Assembly: GCF_033547095.1 (NCBI RefSeq)
Contig: NZ_CP137852.1
Span: forward strand, 4,241,001-4,305,000
Source: Sediminicoccus rosea
GTDB lineage: Bacteria; Pseudomonadota; Alphaproteobacteria; Acetobacterales; Acetobacteraceae
Length of the DNA: 64,000 nt
Direction of reading: 5' to 3'
Shown piece after piece: positions 32,122 to 43,412 of this stretch (within the stretch, counting starts at the first letter, position 1; each line of letters starts with the position of its first letter). A model generated the notes under the pieces. That model made no database searches. It worked only from the letters and a program-made list of their open reading frames with translations, and was not told where the DNA came from. The translations under genes were made by a program, and so were the position numbers.

Positions 32122-33777
32122 ATGAGCGATTGGCAGGCCCGCGCGGGCACCGTCTTCACCACCCGCAAGCAGCCGGCGACCGGCGCGCGGGGCATGGTCG
32201 TCACCAACCACCCGGCGGCGAGTGCCGCCGGCGCGCAGATGCTGGCGGAAGGCGGCAATGCGGTGGATGCCGCCGTCGCCGCCATCCTCGCCCTTTCGGT
32301 CTGCGAGCCGATGATGGTGGGGCTCTTCGGCGGCGGGCTGATGCATCTCGCGCATCCGGACGGCACGCATGAGGTGCTGGACGGCATGGCCTGCGCCCCC
32401 TTCGCCGCGCGCCCCGAAATGTTCGAGGGTCGCGAGCCGCATCGCCAGTTGCGCGGCGGGCAATCCGTGGCCGTGCCGGCCAACCTGCTCGCCTGGGAGG
32501 CGGCGCTCAAGCGGCATGGGCGCTTCTCCATGGCCGATGTGATCGCGCCCGCCATCCGGCTGGCCGAACGCGGCTTCACCGTCTCGGGCTATCTCAACGA
32601 GTGCATCCAGGAGACGGCGCCGGACCTCGCGCTGGATTCCGGCATGGCGCGGCTCTTCCTGCCGGACGGCGCGCCGCTCGCGCCCGGCGCCCGGCTGGTG
32701 AACGCCGCGCTCGGCGAGACGCTGCGCGCCATCGCGGCCGAGGGCGCGGATGCGCTGCATCAGGGCGACCTCGGCACCTCGGCCAGCCACGACCTGGCGC
32801 GCAAGGGCGGCATCATCACGACGGATGACCTGGCGGCGGCCAAGGTGATCCGGCGCGAGGCGGTGCGCGGCACCTATCGCGGCATCGAGATCTATGGCCC
32901 GCCGCCCCCCTCGGCCGGCGGCGTGCATGTGCTGCAGATGCTGAACCTGCTGGAGGCCTATGACATCGCCGCCAGCGGCTTCGGCACGCCGCAGACGCTG
33001 CACCTGATCGCGGAAGCCTTGCGGATGGCCTTCGCCGACCGCGCGGTGGCGACGGCGGACCCGGCCTTCCTGAAGGTTCCGGTGGCGCGCCTGATCAGCA
33101 AGGAATACGCGGCCGAGCGCCGCGCCTTCCTCGACCTCGCGCGCGCCCAGACCTGGGTCGCGGGCCTTTCCAACCGCGAGAGCGCCAACACCACGCACAT
33201 CACGGTAGCCGACCATGAAGGGCGGATCGCCTGCTGCACCCACACCATCAACAGCCTCTTCGGCGCGAAGATCCTGCTGCGCGAGAGCGGGCTGATCCCG
33301 AACAACTACATGGCGCTGTTCGACCCCCGCCCCGGCCTCGCGCAGTCCATCGAGCCGGGCAAGCGCGTCACCACCTCCATGTCGCCGCTGATCCTGCGGC
33401 GCGAGGGCAAGCCCTGGGCGGCGCTGGGCCTGCCGGGCGGCTTGCGGATCTTCGCCTCGACCTTCCAGGCGGTGATGAACCTGGTGGATCACGGCATGTC
33501 GGTGCAGGAGGCGGTGGAGGCGCCGCGCGCCTGGACCATGGGCGGGCCCCTGGAGCTGGAGCCCGGCTTCGGCGCGGAGACGCGCGATGCGCTGGCCGGG
33601 ATGGGGCATGAGCCGCTGGCCGTGCCGCATGTCGCGGGCGGCATGGGGGCGATCCGTTTCCATGAGGACGGGATCATGGAGGGCGCCTCCTGCTGGCGGG
33701 CGGATGGCGCGCCGGTGGGCATCGGCGGCGGGCCGGCCTCGCCGGGCGTGCGCTTCTTCCCGGATGTGGTGAAGTAG
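32122..33777 (+). CDS. ggt: Gamma-glutamyltransferase family protein
   Basis: The product has 551 residues of the Ntn-hydrolase gamma-glutamyltransferase family. Landmarks are AQMLAEGGNAVDAAVAAILALSVCEP, GQSVAVPANLLAWEAALKRHGR, GPPPPSAGGVHVLQMLNLLE and the autocleavage site NTTHITVADHEGR, where Thr357 would become the N-terminal nucleophile of the small subunit. No signal peptide is seen, unlike periplasmic Ggt, so a cytoplasmic acylase or peptide-cleaving role is possible. I chose the ATG at 32122. It is 45 nt after the TonB receptor. Confidence 0.88.
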   Translation: MSDWQARAGTVFTTRKQPATGARGMVVTNHPAASAAGAQMLAEGGNAVDAAVAAILALSVCEPMMVGLFGGGLMHLAHPDGTHEVLDGMACAPFAARPEMFEGREPHRQLRGGQSVAVPANLLAWEAALKRHGRFSMADVIAPAIRLAERGFTVSGYLNECIQETAPDLALDSGMARLFLPDGAPLAPGARLVNAALGETLRAIAAEGADALHQGDLGTSASHDLARKGGIITTDDLAAAKVIRREAVRGTYRGIEIYGPPPPSAGGVHVLQMLNLLEAYDIAASGFGTPQTLHLIAEALRMAFADRAVATADPAFLKVPVARLISKEYAAERRAFLDLARAQTWVAGLSNRESANTTHITVADHEGRIACCTHTINSLFGAKILLRESGLIPNNYMALFDPRPGLAQSIEPGKRVTTSMSPLILRREGKPWAALGLPGGLRIFASTFQAVMNLVDHGMSVQEAVEAPRAWTMGGPLELEPGFGAETRDALAGMGHEPLAVPHVAGGMGAIRFHEDGIMEGASCWRADGAPVGIGGGPASPGVRFFPDVVK

Positions 33778-33921
33778 TTTCGTGATGCCCCCGGGCGCCG
33801 GGCGCGCCCGGTGGTTGGCGCTCATGGGCGGCGCCGGCCGCGGTGCGGCCGGATCGTCGGGCAAGGGCGATCATGGGGCGCGCCCGTTGGAGATCGCGTG
33901 GCACGGCGCTAGAAGCCCCGC

Positions 33922-34782
33922 ATGACGACACAGCCGCTCAGCTTCCAGGACATGATCCTGACCCTGCACCGCTACTGGGCGGCGCAGGGCTGCCTCATCC
34001 TTCAGCCCTATGACATGGAGATGGGGGCCGGCACCTTCCACCCGGCGACCACACTGCGGGCGCTGGGGCCGAAGCCCTGGTCGGCCGCCTATGTGCAGCC
34101 CTCGCGCCGGCCCTCCGACGGGCGCTATGGCGAGAACCCGAACCGGCTGCAGCACTACTACCAGTATCAGGTCATCATGAAGCCGAGCCCGCGCGACCCG
34201 CAGGCGCTGCTGCTGGAGAGCTACAAGGCGCTTGGCCTCGATCCGGCGCTGCACGATATCCGCTTCGTCGAGGATGACTGGGAAAGCCCGACGCTGGGCG
34301 CCTGGGGCCTGGGCTGGGAGGTCTGGTGCGACGGGATGGAGGTGACGCAGTTCACCTATTTCCAGCAGGTGGGCGGCATCCCCTGCGAGGTCCCGTCCTG
34401 CGAGCTGACCTACGGGCTGGAGCGCCTGGCCATGTACATCCAGGGCGTCGAGAACGTCTATGACCTCGACTTCAACGGCCGCGGCGTGACCTATGGCGAG
34501 GTGTTCCACCGCGCCGAGGTGGAATACAGCGCCCACAACTTCGAACATGCCGACGTGACGCTGCTGAAGCGGCAATTCGAGGAGGCGGAGCAGGAATGCC
34601 ACGCCCTCGTCGCGCGGAGCCTGGCGCTGCCCGCCTATGACCACTGCATCAAGGCGAGCCACCGCTTCAACCTGCTGGATGCGCGCGGCGCCATCAGCGT
34701 GACCGAGCGCGCCGCCTATATCGGCCGCGTGCGCGCGCTGGCGAAGGCCTGCTGCGAAAGCTGGCTGGAAGGGGCCGCCTGA
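33922..34782 (+). CDS. glyQ: Glycyl-tRNA synthetase alpha subunit
   Basis: The product has 286 residues, the usual length. It carries the class II catalytic core with the characteristic start [80 protein letters not shown]. It makes glycyl-adenylate in an alpha2beta2 enzyme with GlyS, encoded 2 nt downstream. This is a vertically inherited housekeeping gene. Confidence 0.98.
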   Translation: MTTQPLSFQDMILTLHRYWAAQGCLILQPYDMEMGAGTFHPATTLRALGPKPWSAAYVQPSRRPSDGRYGENPNRLQHYYQYQVIMKPSPRDPQALLLESYKALGLDPALHDIRFVEDDWESPTLGAWGLGWEVWCDGMEVTQFTYFQQVGGIPCEVPSCELTYGLERLAMYIQGVENVYDLDFNGRGVTYGEVFHRAEVEYSAHNFEHADVTLLKRQFEEAEQECHALVARSLALPAYDHCIKASHRFNLLDARGAISVTERAAYIGRVRALAKACCESWLEGAA

Positions 34783-34784
34783 CC

Positions 34785-36980
34785 ATGCCCGAATTGCTCA
34801 TCGAACTCCTCACCGAGGAAATCCCCGCGCGCATGCAGGCGCGGGCCGCCGAAGACCTGTGCCGCCTCATCAAGCCGGCCCTGGCGCCCCTGCTCCAGGG
34901 CGAGGCGCGCGGCTTCCATGGCCCGCGCCGCATCGGCCTCGTCGCCGACATGGCCCTCTCCGCCGAGACGGCGGCGAAGGAGGAGCGCGGGCCGCGCATC
35001 GGCGCGCCGGAACAGGCGCTGGCCGGCTTCCTCAAGAAGCACAACGCGACGGCGGACATGCTGGTCGAGCAGAACGGCTTCCTGGTCCTCGTGAAGCCGG
35101 GCGAGACCATCACGGCCGAGGCACTGCTGATGAAGGCGCTGCCCGAGCTTCTCTGGGCCTTCCCCTGGCCCAAGAGCATGCGCTGGGGCGTCAGCCAGTT
35201 CACCTGGGTGCGCCCCCTGCAGCGCATCCTCTGCCTGCTGGGCGGGCGCGTGGTGCCGGTCCGCCTCGCCCGCGGCGAGGATGCCGCGCATCGCCTCATC
35301 GCGAGCGACGTGACCGAGGGCCACCGCGTGCATGCGCCGGGCGCCATCACCGTGGCCGGCCATGCCGACTACCTGGCGCAGCTGCGCGCGCATTACGTGG
35401 TGGCCGACGCCGCCGAGCGCCTGGCGATGATCCGCGAGGGCGTCGCAGCACTCGCCGCCGAAAAGGGGCTGGAGGTGGTGCCCGATGAGGGCCTGCTGGC
35501 CGAGGTCGCGGGCCTCGTCGAATGGCCGGTGCCGCTGCTGGGCCGCATTGACGACGCCTTCATGGACCTGCCGCCCGAGGTGATGCGCACCTCCATGCGC
35601 GTGAACCAGCGCTATTTCGCGCTGCGCCACCCCGATGGCCGGGCCGCGCCCTGGTTCGCGCTGGTGGCGAACATCTCCGCGAGTGATGGCGGCGCGGCGC
35701 TGGTGGCCGGGAATGAGCGCGTGCTGCGCGCCCGCCTCTCCGATGCGCGCTTCTTCTGGGACCAGGACCGCAAGCAACGCCTGGAAGATTTCCTGCCGAA
35801 GCTGGAGGGCGTGGTCTTCCACGCCAAGCTCGGCACCCAGGCGCAGCGCGTCGAGCGCATCGCGAAGCTCGCGGCGCACCTGGCCCCCATGGTCGGCGCC
35901 GATCCGGCCCTGGCGGACCGCGCGGCCCGGCTGGCCAAGGCGGACCTCGCCTCGGGCATGGTCGGCGAATTCCCGGAATTGCAGGGCATCATGGGCGGCT
36001 ACTACGCCCGCCTGCAGGGCGAGGATCCGCGCGTGGCCGATGCCATCGCCCAGCATTATCGCCCGCTGGGGCCGACCGACGAGGTGCCGCGGGAGCCGGT
36101 GGCGATCGCCGTCGCGCTGGCCGACAAGATCGATCAGCTGGCCGGCTTCTTCATCATCGGCGAGAAGCCGAGCGGCAGCGGCGATCCCTATGCCCTGCGG
36201 CGCGCGGCCCTCGGCCTCATCCGGATCGTGCGCGAGGCGCGGCTCAGGCTTCCCCTGCGCGTGCCCTTCCTGGAGCACAGCGCGGCCGTGATCGGCCAGA
36301 TCTACAACACCCATGTCACCGCCGCGCAGCATGAGCTGGACCGGCTGGACGAGGCCTTCCCCTGGCTCGGGCTCAAGGCGCTGCCGATCGGCGGCAATGT
36401 CATCCCGGAGGAGGAGGGGCACGGCCCGCTCTATCGCTACGCCCAGTACCGGGACGAGACGAGCGGCGCGCTGCGCGAATTCATCGCCGAGCGCCTGCGC
36501 GTCCAGCTCCGCGCCGAGGGCGCCCGGCATGACATCATCGCCGCCAGCCTGGTCGGCGATGACGACATCCTGCGCATCCTGGCCCGCGCGGATGCGCTGC
36601 AGGGCCTGGTCGAGTCGGAGGACGGCACCAACCTGTTGGCCGCCTACAAGCGCGCCCAGAACATCCTCCGCATCGAGGAGAAGAAGGACGGCCCGCATGG
36701 CGGCCCGGTGGACGAGGCGCTGCTGGCCCTGCCGCAGGAGCAGGCGTTGAACGCGGCCCTCACCTCGGCCGAGGCCAGCGTCGCAATGGCCCTGGAGGCC
36801 GAGGATTTCGCCGCCGCCATGGGCAGCCTCGCCGCGCTGCGCGCCCCGGTGGATGCCTTCTTCGAGTTGACCATGGTCAATGATCCGGTCCCCTCGTTAC
36901 GGCAGAACCGTTTGCGGCTATTGTCACGGCTCAGGCGCGCCATGGACCAAGTGGCGGACCTGTCCAAGATCGAATCCTGA
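34785..36980 (+). CDS. glyS: Glycyl-tRNA synthetase beta subunit
   Basis: The product has 731 residues. It begins MPELLIELLTEEIPARMQARAAEDL as in GlyS proteins, contains the HD-like region and GDPYALRRAALGLIRI, and ends with an anticodon-binding DALR-like helical domain (FVEHSAAVIG-type region to DQVADLSKIE). It binds tRNA-Gly for the alpha subunit. Normal length. It is followed after 11 nt by ppdK, so the three genes probably share a transcript. Confidence 0.98.
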   Translation: MPELLIELLTEEIPARMQARAAEDLCRLIKPALAPLLQGEARGFHGPRRIGLVADMALSAETAAKEERGPRIGAPEQALAGFLKKHNATADMLVEQNGFLVLVKPGETITAEALLMKALPELLWAFPWPKSMRWGVSQFTWVRPLQRILCLLGGRVVPVRLARGEDAAHRLIASDVTEGHRVHAPGAITVAGHADYLAQLRAHYVVADAAERLAMIREGVAALAAEKGLEVVPDEGLLAEVAGLVEWPVPLLGRIDDAFMDLPPEVMRTSMRVNQRYFALRHPDGRAAPWFALVANISASDGGAALVAGNERVLRARLSDARFFWDQDRKQRLEDFLPKLEGVVFHAKLGTQAQRVERIAKLAAHLAPMVGADPALADRAARLAKADLASGMVGEFPELQGIMGGYYARLQGEDPRVADAIAQHYRPLGPTDEVPREPVAIAVALADKIDQLAGFFIIGEKPSGSGDPYALRRAALGLIRIVREARLRLPLRVPFLEHSAAVIGQIYNTHVTAAQHELDRLDEAFPWLGLKALPIGGNVIPEEEGHGPLYRYAQYRDETSGALREFIAERLRVQLRAEGARHDIIAASLVGDDDILRILARADALQGLVESEDGTNLLAAYKRAQNILRIEEKKDGPHGGPVDEALLALPQEQALNAALTSAEASVAMALEAEDFAAAMGSLAALRAPVDAFFELTMVNDPVPSLRQNRLRLLSRLRRAMDQVADLSKIES

Positions 36981-36991
36981 AGGAAACTCGG

Positions 36992-39667
<2,676 letters not shown>

Positions 39668-39669
39668 CC

Positions 39670-39764
39670 GCGGGGGCTTTGCCCCCGCACCCCCACCAAA
39701 GGCCGAGGCCTTTGGAAACCACTCATGGGGATTTGAGAGAGGGGCCCGCGCTCGCGCCGGGCCC
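39670..39764 (+). terminator. Cluster of three hairpins after ppdK
   Basis: Three perfect inverted repeats follow in series: GCGGGGGC-TTT-GCCCCCGC (39670-39688), CCAAAGGCC-GA-GGCCTTTGG (39696-39715) and GGGCCCG/CGGGCCC (39742-39764). None has a long T-run. The first two resemble paired GC-rich and AAAGGCC hairpins that recur in Acetobacteraceae intergenic regions. They probably end or protect the glyQS-ppdK transcript and separate it from the convergent gene at 39801. Confidence 0.7.
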
Positions 39765-39800
39765 TTCGCAGGCGGTTCGCGGGCATCGCCCCCGTGCTGT

Positions 39801-40703
39801 TTACCCGCATCCGGCCGCCAATGCCGCGCGGGCCCGGCCGCCGGCAGAGGCGCCGGGCAGCGCTGCGGCGTCGGCGGCCACGGGCAGCAGCGCGGCCATG
39901 TCCACGCCGGTCGCAACCCCCATGCGTTCGAACATCCACACCACATCCTCGGTCGCGACATTGCCGGTGGCCCCTGGGGCGAAGGGGCAGCCGCCCAGGC
40001 CGCCGGCAGCGGCGTCGAAGATCCGCACACCCGCCTGCCAGGCCGCATAGGTGGAGGCAAGGCCCATCCCGTAGGTGTCATGCGCGTGATAGGCCCAGGC
40101 GCCAACCTCCGGACAGGCCGCCATGGCGCTCGCCGAGAGTTCCGCCACGTGGTCGGGCGTGGCCCGGCCGGTCGTGTCGCAGAGGCAGATTTCCACATCG
40201 GGCCGCAGGGCCGCGAGCCGGCGGATCAGGTCCAGCACGGGGGCGACTTCCATCTTCCCGTCGAAGGGGCAGTCAAAGGCGGTGGCAAGGTTGATGCGCA
40301 GCGCGATGCCATCGGGCAGCGCCTCCAGCATCCGCGCGTAGTCCTCGGCCGATTCCGCGACGGAGCGGCGGACATTGCTGCGGTTATGCGCCTCGGAGGC
40401 GGAGAGGACATAGACCAGGAAGGGCGCCCCGGCCGCCACCGCGTCACGCGCGCGCTTTGCCGTGGGCACCAGCACCTGCGGGCGCAGGCCACGCAGTGCG
40501 GCGGCCACCTCCAACAATTCCGCCGTGTCGCGCAGCTGGGGGATGGCGGTGGCGCTGACGAAGGAACCGATCTCGATCCGCCGCAACCCGGCGGCGGCCA
40601 GGCGGCGGATATAGGCCGCCTTGGTTTCCGTCGGGATCCAGGGACCGATGGGCTGGAACCCGTCGCGCGGCGCGACCTCGACGATCTCGACGGACTTGGT
40701 CAT
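39801..40703 (-). CDS. Hydroxymethylglutaryl-CoA lyase family protein (second copy)
   Basis: The product has 300 residues. The barrel motifs are VEIVEVAPRDGFQPIGPWIPTETKAAYIRRL (catalytic Arg), IEIGSFVSATAIPQL, YHAHDTYGMGLA (His-x-His metal site) and AGGLGGCPFAPGATGNVATEDVVWMFERMG (catalytic Cys loop). It is only moderately similar to the copy at 15745, so the two probably have different substrates. It is coupled to the CaiB-type gene upstream (TGATG junction, AGGAAGGGG 7 nt before the ATG), suggesting that the CoA-transferase makes the thioester this lyase cleaves. Confidence 0.9.
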   Translation of the reverse strand: MTKSVEIVEVAPRDGFQPIGPWIPTETKAAYIRRLAAAGLRRIEIGSFVSATAIPQLRDTAELLEVAAALRGLRPQVLVPTAKRARDAVAAGAPFLVYVLSASEAHNRSNVRRSVAESAEDYARMLEALPDGIALRINLATAFDCPFDGKMEVAPVLDLIRRLAALRPDVEICLCDTTGRATPDHVAELSASAMAACPEVGAWAYHAHDTYGMGLASTYAAWQAGVRIFDAAAGGLGGCPFAPGATGNVATEDVVWMFERMGVATGVDMAALLPVAADAAALPGASAGGRARAALAAGCG

Positions 40704-41929
40704 CAGCACACCCCTTCCTGCCGCATCTTGGCGATCTCACCCTCGGAGAGCCCGAGCAGCCCGCCGAACACCTCGTCATTATGGGCACCCACCGGCGGCC
40801 CGGCCCAGCGGATCGCGCCGGGATCATCGGGCAGCAAGGGCACGATGCCCGGATGCAGCATGGGGCCGAGCGTCGAATCCTCGACCTCACGCACCATGCC
40901 GCGATGGCGGAATTGCTCATCGGCCGCGCAATCGGCGGCCGTATAGGCGCGCGTCGCCGGGATATCCGCCGCCGCCAGCATGCGTTCGAGTTCGGCCGCC
41001 TCGTGCAGCGCGGTCCAGGCGCCGATCTCCGCGTCGAGCGCCGCGACATTCGCGCAGCGTGCCTGGTTGCCGCGATAGCCCGGCTCCTCGGCCATCCCGG
41101 GCCGCCCCATGAGCGTGGCGAGCTTCTGGAAGAGCGGATCTGAATTGGCGGCGATCAGCACCCATTGCCCGTCGCGGGAGCGATAGGCATTGGTCGGTGC
41201 CGCCGTGGCGATGCCGCCGCCCGTGGGCTGCCGCACGGTGCCGAGCGCACCGTATTCGGGCAGCGCGCCCTCCAGCAGGCTAAGGATGCTTTCCGTCAAT
41301 GCGACGTCCAGGCTGCGCCCGCGCCCATCGCCGTGCCGGGTGGCATCGCGGCGCCAGAGCGCGGCCATGAGGCCGAAGGCCGCGTAGATGCCGGCCACGC
41401 TGTCGCCGATGCTGATTCCGGTGCGCACGGGCGGGAGGTCGGTGGTCCCCGGGGCATGGTTCGTCAGGTGGCGCAGGCCGCCGATCGCCTCGCCGATCAC
41501 GCCGAAGGCGGCGCGGTCCCGCTGCGGACCATCCTGCCCGTAGCCCGAGATGCGGGCGATGACGAGGTCGGGCCGGGCTTCGCGCAGGGCGGCTTCCGAG
41601 AAGCCCAGCCGGTCGAGCTGGCCGGGGCGGAAATTCTCCACCAGCGCGTCGCTCTCGCCCACGAGGCGCAGCACGATCTCGCGCGCGCGGGGCTTTTTCA
41701 GATCGAGCGTGATGCAGCGCTTGTTGCGGCCATGCACGCTCCACCAGGCCGATTGGCCCTTGTGGCGGGCGCCCCATTGCCGCACGGGGTCGCCCGCGCC
41801 GGGCGGTTCCACCTTGATGACATCGGCGCCGAGATCGCCCAGCAGCCGCGTGCAGAAAGGGGCAGCCACGAAATGGCCGAGTTCGAGGATGCGCAGCCCG
41901 GCGAGCGGGCCGCCCGTGGTGTCAGGCAT
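40703..41929 (-). CDS. CaiB/BaiF-family (type III) CoA-transferase
   Basis: The product has 408 residues. It opens GPLAGLRILELGHFVAAPFCTRLLGDLGADVIKVEPPGAGDPVRQWG, followed by SAWWSVHGRNKRCITLDLKKPRAREIVLRLVGESDALVENFRPGQLDRLGFS, all diagnostic of family III CoA-transferases. These move CoA between carboxylic acids by way of an acyl-Asp intermediate. It overlaps the VOC gene by 8 nt and the lyase by 1 nt, so the three form an operon under the LysR-type gene upstream. Confidence 0.94.
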   Translation of the reverse strand: MPDTTGGPLAGLRILELGHFVAAPFCTRLLGDLGADVIKVEPPGAGDPVRQWGARHKGQSAWWSVHGRNKRCITLDLKKPRAREIVLRLVGESDALVENFRPGQLDRLGFSEAALREARPDLVIARISGYGQDGPQRDRAAFGVIGEAIGGLRHLTNHAPGTTDLPPVRTGISIGDSVAGIYAAFGLMAALWRRDATRHGDGRGRSLDVALTESILSLLEGALPEYGALGTVRQPTGGGIATAAPTNAYRSRDGQWVLIAANSDPLFQKLATLMGRPGMAEEPGYRGNQARCANVAALDAEIGAWTALHEAAELERMLAAADIPATRAYTAADCAADEQFRHRGMVREVEDSTLGPMLHPGIVPLLPDDPGAIRWAGPPVGAHNDEVFGGLLGLSEGEIAKMRQEGVC

Positions 41930-42302
41930 ATTCGGAGACCTCCACCAGATTGCCGTCGGGGTCGCGCAGGTAGAGCGAGGTGATGGGCCCCGTGGCCCCG
42001 GTGCGCGGCACCGGGCCGAGTTCGATGGTGAATCCTTCGCGCCGCAGATGCGCCTCGACCTCGACGAGCGGGACGGCGCTGATCAGGCAGATGTCGGCGC
42101 TGCCCCGGGTGGGTTGGCTCGCGCGCGGCAGGACGGGCTCGCCCGCGGCCTCGTGCAGGTTGATCTTCTGCCGGCCGAAGACCAACGCGTGCCGGCCGGC
42201 GCCGAAGACTTCGTCCCGCATGCCCAGGCCGCGGCTGTAGAAATCAATGCTGCGCGCGAGATCCGCGACGGTGAGGACCAAATGGTCCAGGCGGTCCATC
42301 AT
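41922..42302 (-). CDS. VOC-superfamily protein (glyoxalase/bleomycin-resistance type)
   Basis: The product has 126 residues. It opens MMDRLDHLVLTVADLARSIDFYSRGLGMRDEVFGAGRHALVFGRQKINLHEA and ends SLYLRDPDGNLVEVSEYA, where His of DHLVL, His of NLHEA and the terminal Glu of LVEVSEY are the expected metal ligands. It may be a glyoxalase-like lyase or an epimerase for the CoA-ester pathway encoded beside it. First gene of the VOC-CaiB-lyase operon. Confidence 0.88.
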   Translation of the reverse strand: MMDRLDHLVLTVADLARSIDFYSRGLGMRDEVFGAGRHALVFGRQKINLHEAAGEPVLPRASQPTRGSADICLISAVPLVEVEAHLRREGFTIELGPVPRTGATGPITSLYLRDPDGNLVEVSEYA

Positions 42303-42379
42303 CTTGCCATTCCCTGCCCTGCCGGGGCGGGCGAACCATGTCGGGCGCGGCGTGGCCGCGCCATTCCTCTTTCGGCAAG

Positions 42380-43327
42380 TCAGGCTTCGCGAGACGGGAA
42401 GGGGCGCCCAAGCAGATGTGCGGCCAGCAGGCGCGCAGCGGCCGGCAGCGCCTCGGCATCGGCGCGGACGCAGAGGGTGAGCGGGCGTGTGGCCCAGGGC
42501 TCCTCCAGCGGGCGGGCGATGAGCGTTCCGCCCAGCGCGCGCGCATCGGTCGCCGTGTCGGGCAGGATGGCGACGCCAAGCCCGGCCTCCACCATGCGCC
42601 TGACACCGTCGAAACTGCCGACACCCACGCGCTCACGCAGCGTGAGGCCCAGCGCCTCCGCCTCGCGCCGGTAGAGCTGCTGCAGCGCGGAGGCGGCGGA
42701 GAGGCCGACGAAGGGCTCGGCCGCGACATCGGCGAAGCGCAGCGGCGCGGCGTGGGCAGCGAGCGGATGCCCCACCGGCAGCAGCGCCACCAGCCGGTCC
42801 TCGCGCCAGGGGATGAGGCGTACTTCCGGCAGGCCGCCCCGCACCGTGCCGGAGCCCAGGCCGAGATCGGCCGCGCCGGTGCGCACGGCGTGCAGGATGT
42901 CGGCGGTGAAACGCTCCTCCAGCGAGACCTCGATGCCCGGATGGGCATCGAGGAAGCCGGCGAGCGCCTCGGGCAGGTGGCCGGAGATGGCGGAGATGTT
43001 GGCGTGCAGCCGCACATGGCCGCGCGCGCCAGCGGCGAAGGCCTCGACATCGGCGAAGGCGCGGTCGAGCAGCTCGAAAAGCGGGCCGAGATGGCGCAGC
43101 AGCGCCTGGCCCGCCGCTGTGGGTTCCACGCCACGATCATGCCGGCGCAGGAGGGGCGTGCCGAGGCGCGCCTCCATCTCCGCGACGCGTCGGCTGAGGG
43201 CGGAGAGGGCCAGGCGCTCGCGCTCGGCGGCGCGGGCCAGGCTGCGCTCCTCCACCGACGCCTTGAAGACGCGCAGGGTCACGAGGTCCAGCCCGAGGGC
43301 CGCCCAAGGCAATGGCGTTCTGGACAT
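42380..43327 (-). CDS. LysR-family transcriptional regulator
   Basis: The product has 315 residues. The winged helix-turn-helix is at about 15-75 (LDLVTLRVFKASVEERSLARAAERERLALSALSRRVAEMEARLGTPLLRRHDRGVEPTAAG). The effector domain follows. It is encoded 77 nt upstream of the VOC-CaiB-lyase operon in the same direction rather than divergently, the less common layout for LysR activators. Its own target is most likely that operon. No cysteine pair of the OxyR type is present. Confidence 0.93.
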   Translation of the reverse strand: MSRTPLPWAALGLDLVTLRVFKASVEERSLARAAERERLALSALSRRVAEMEARLGTPLLRRHDRGVEPTAAGQALLRHLGPLFELLDRAFADVEAFAAGARGHVRLHANISAISGHLPEALAGFLDAHPGIEVSLEERFTADILHAVRTGAADLGLGSGTVRGGLPEVRLIPWREDRLVALLPVGHPLAAHAAPLRFADVAAEPFVGLSAASALQQLYRREAEALGLTLRERVGVGSFDGVRRMVEAGLGVAILPDTATDARALGGTLIARPLEEPWATRPLTLCVRADAEALPAAARLLAAHLLGRPFPSREA

Positions 43328-43412
43328 GCAATCCCCTCCGTGGCGAGCCGGCGCGCCCGGAGGTTAGGCCCTCGGCGCCCCGCGGGGAATCACGGAGCGC
43401 GTCAGGCCGCCC

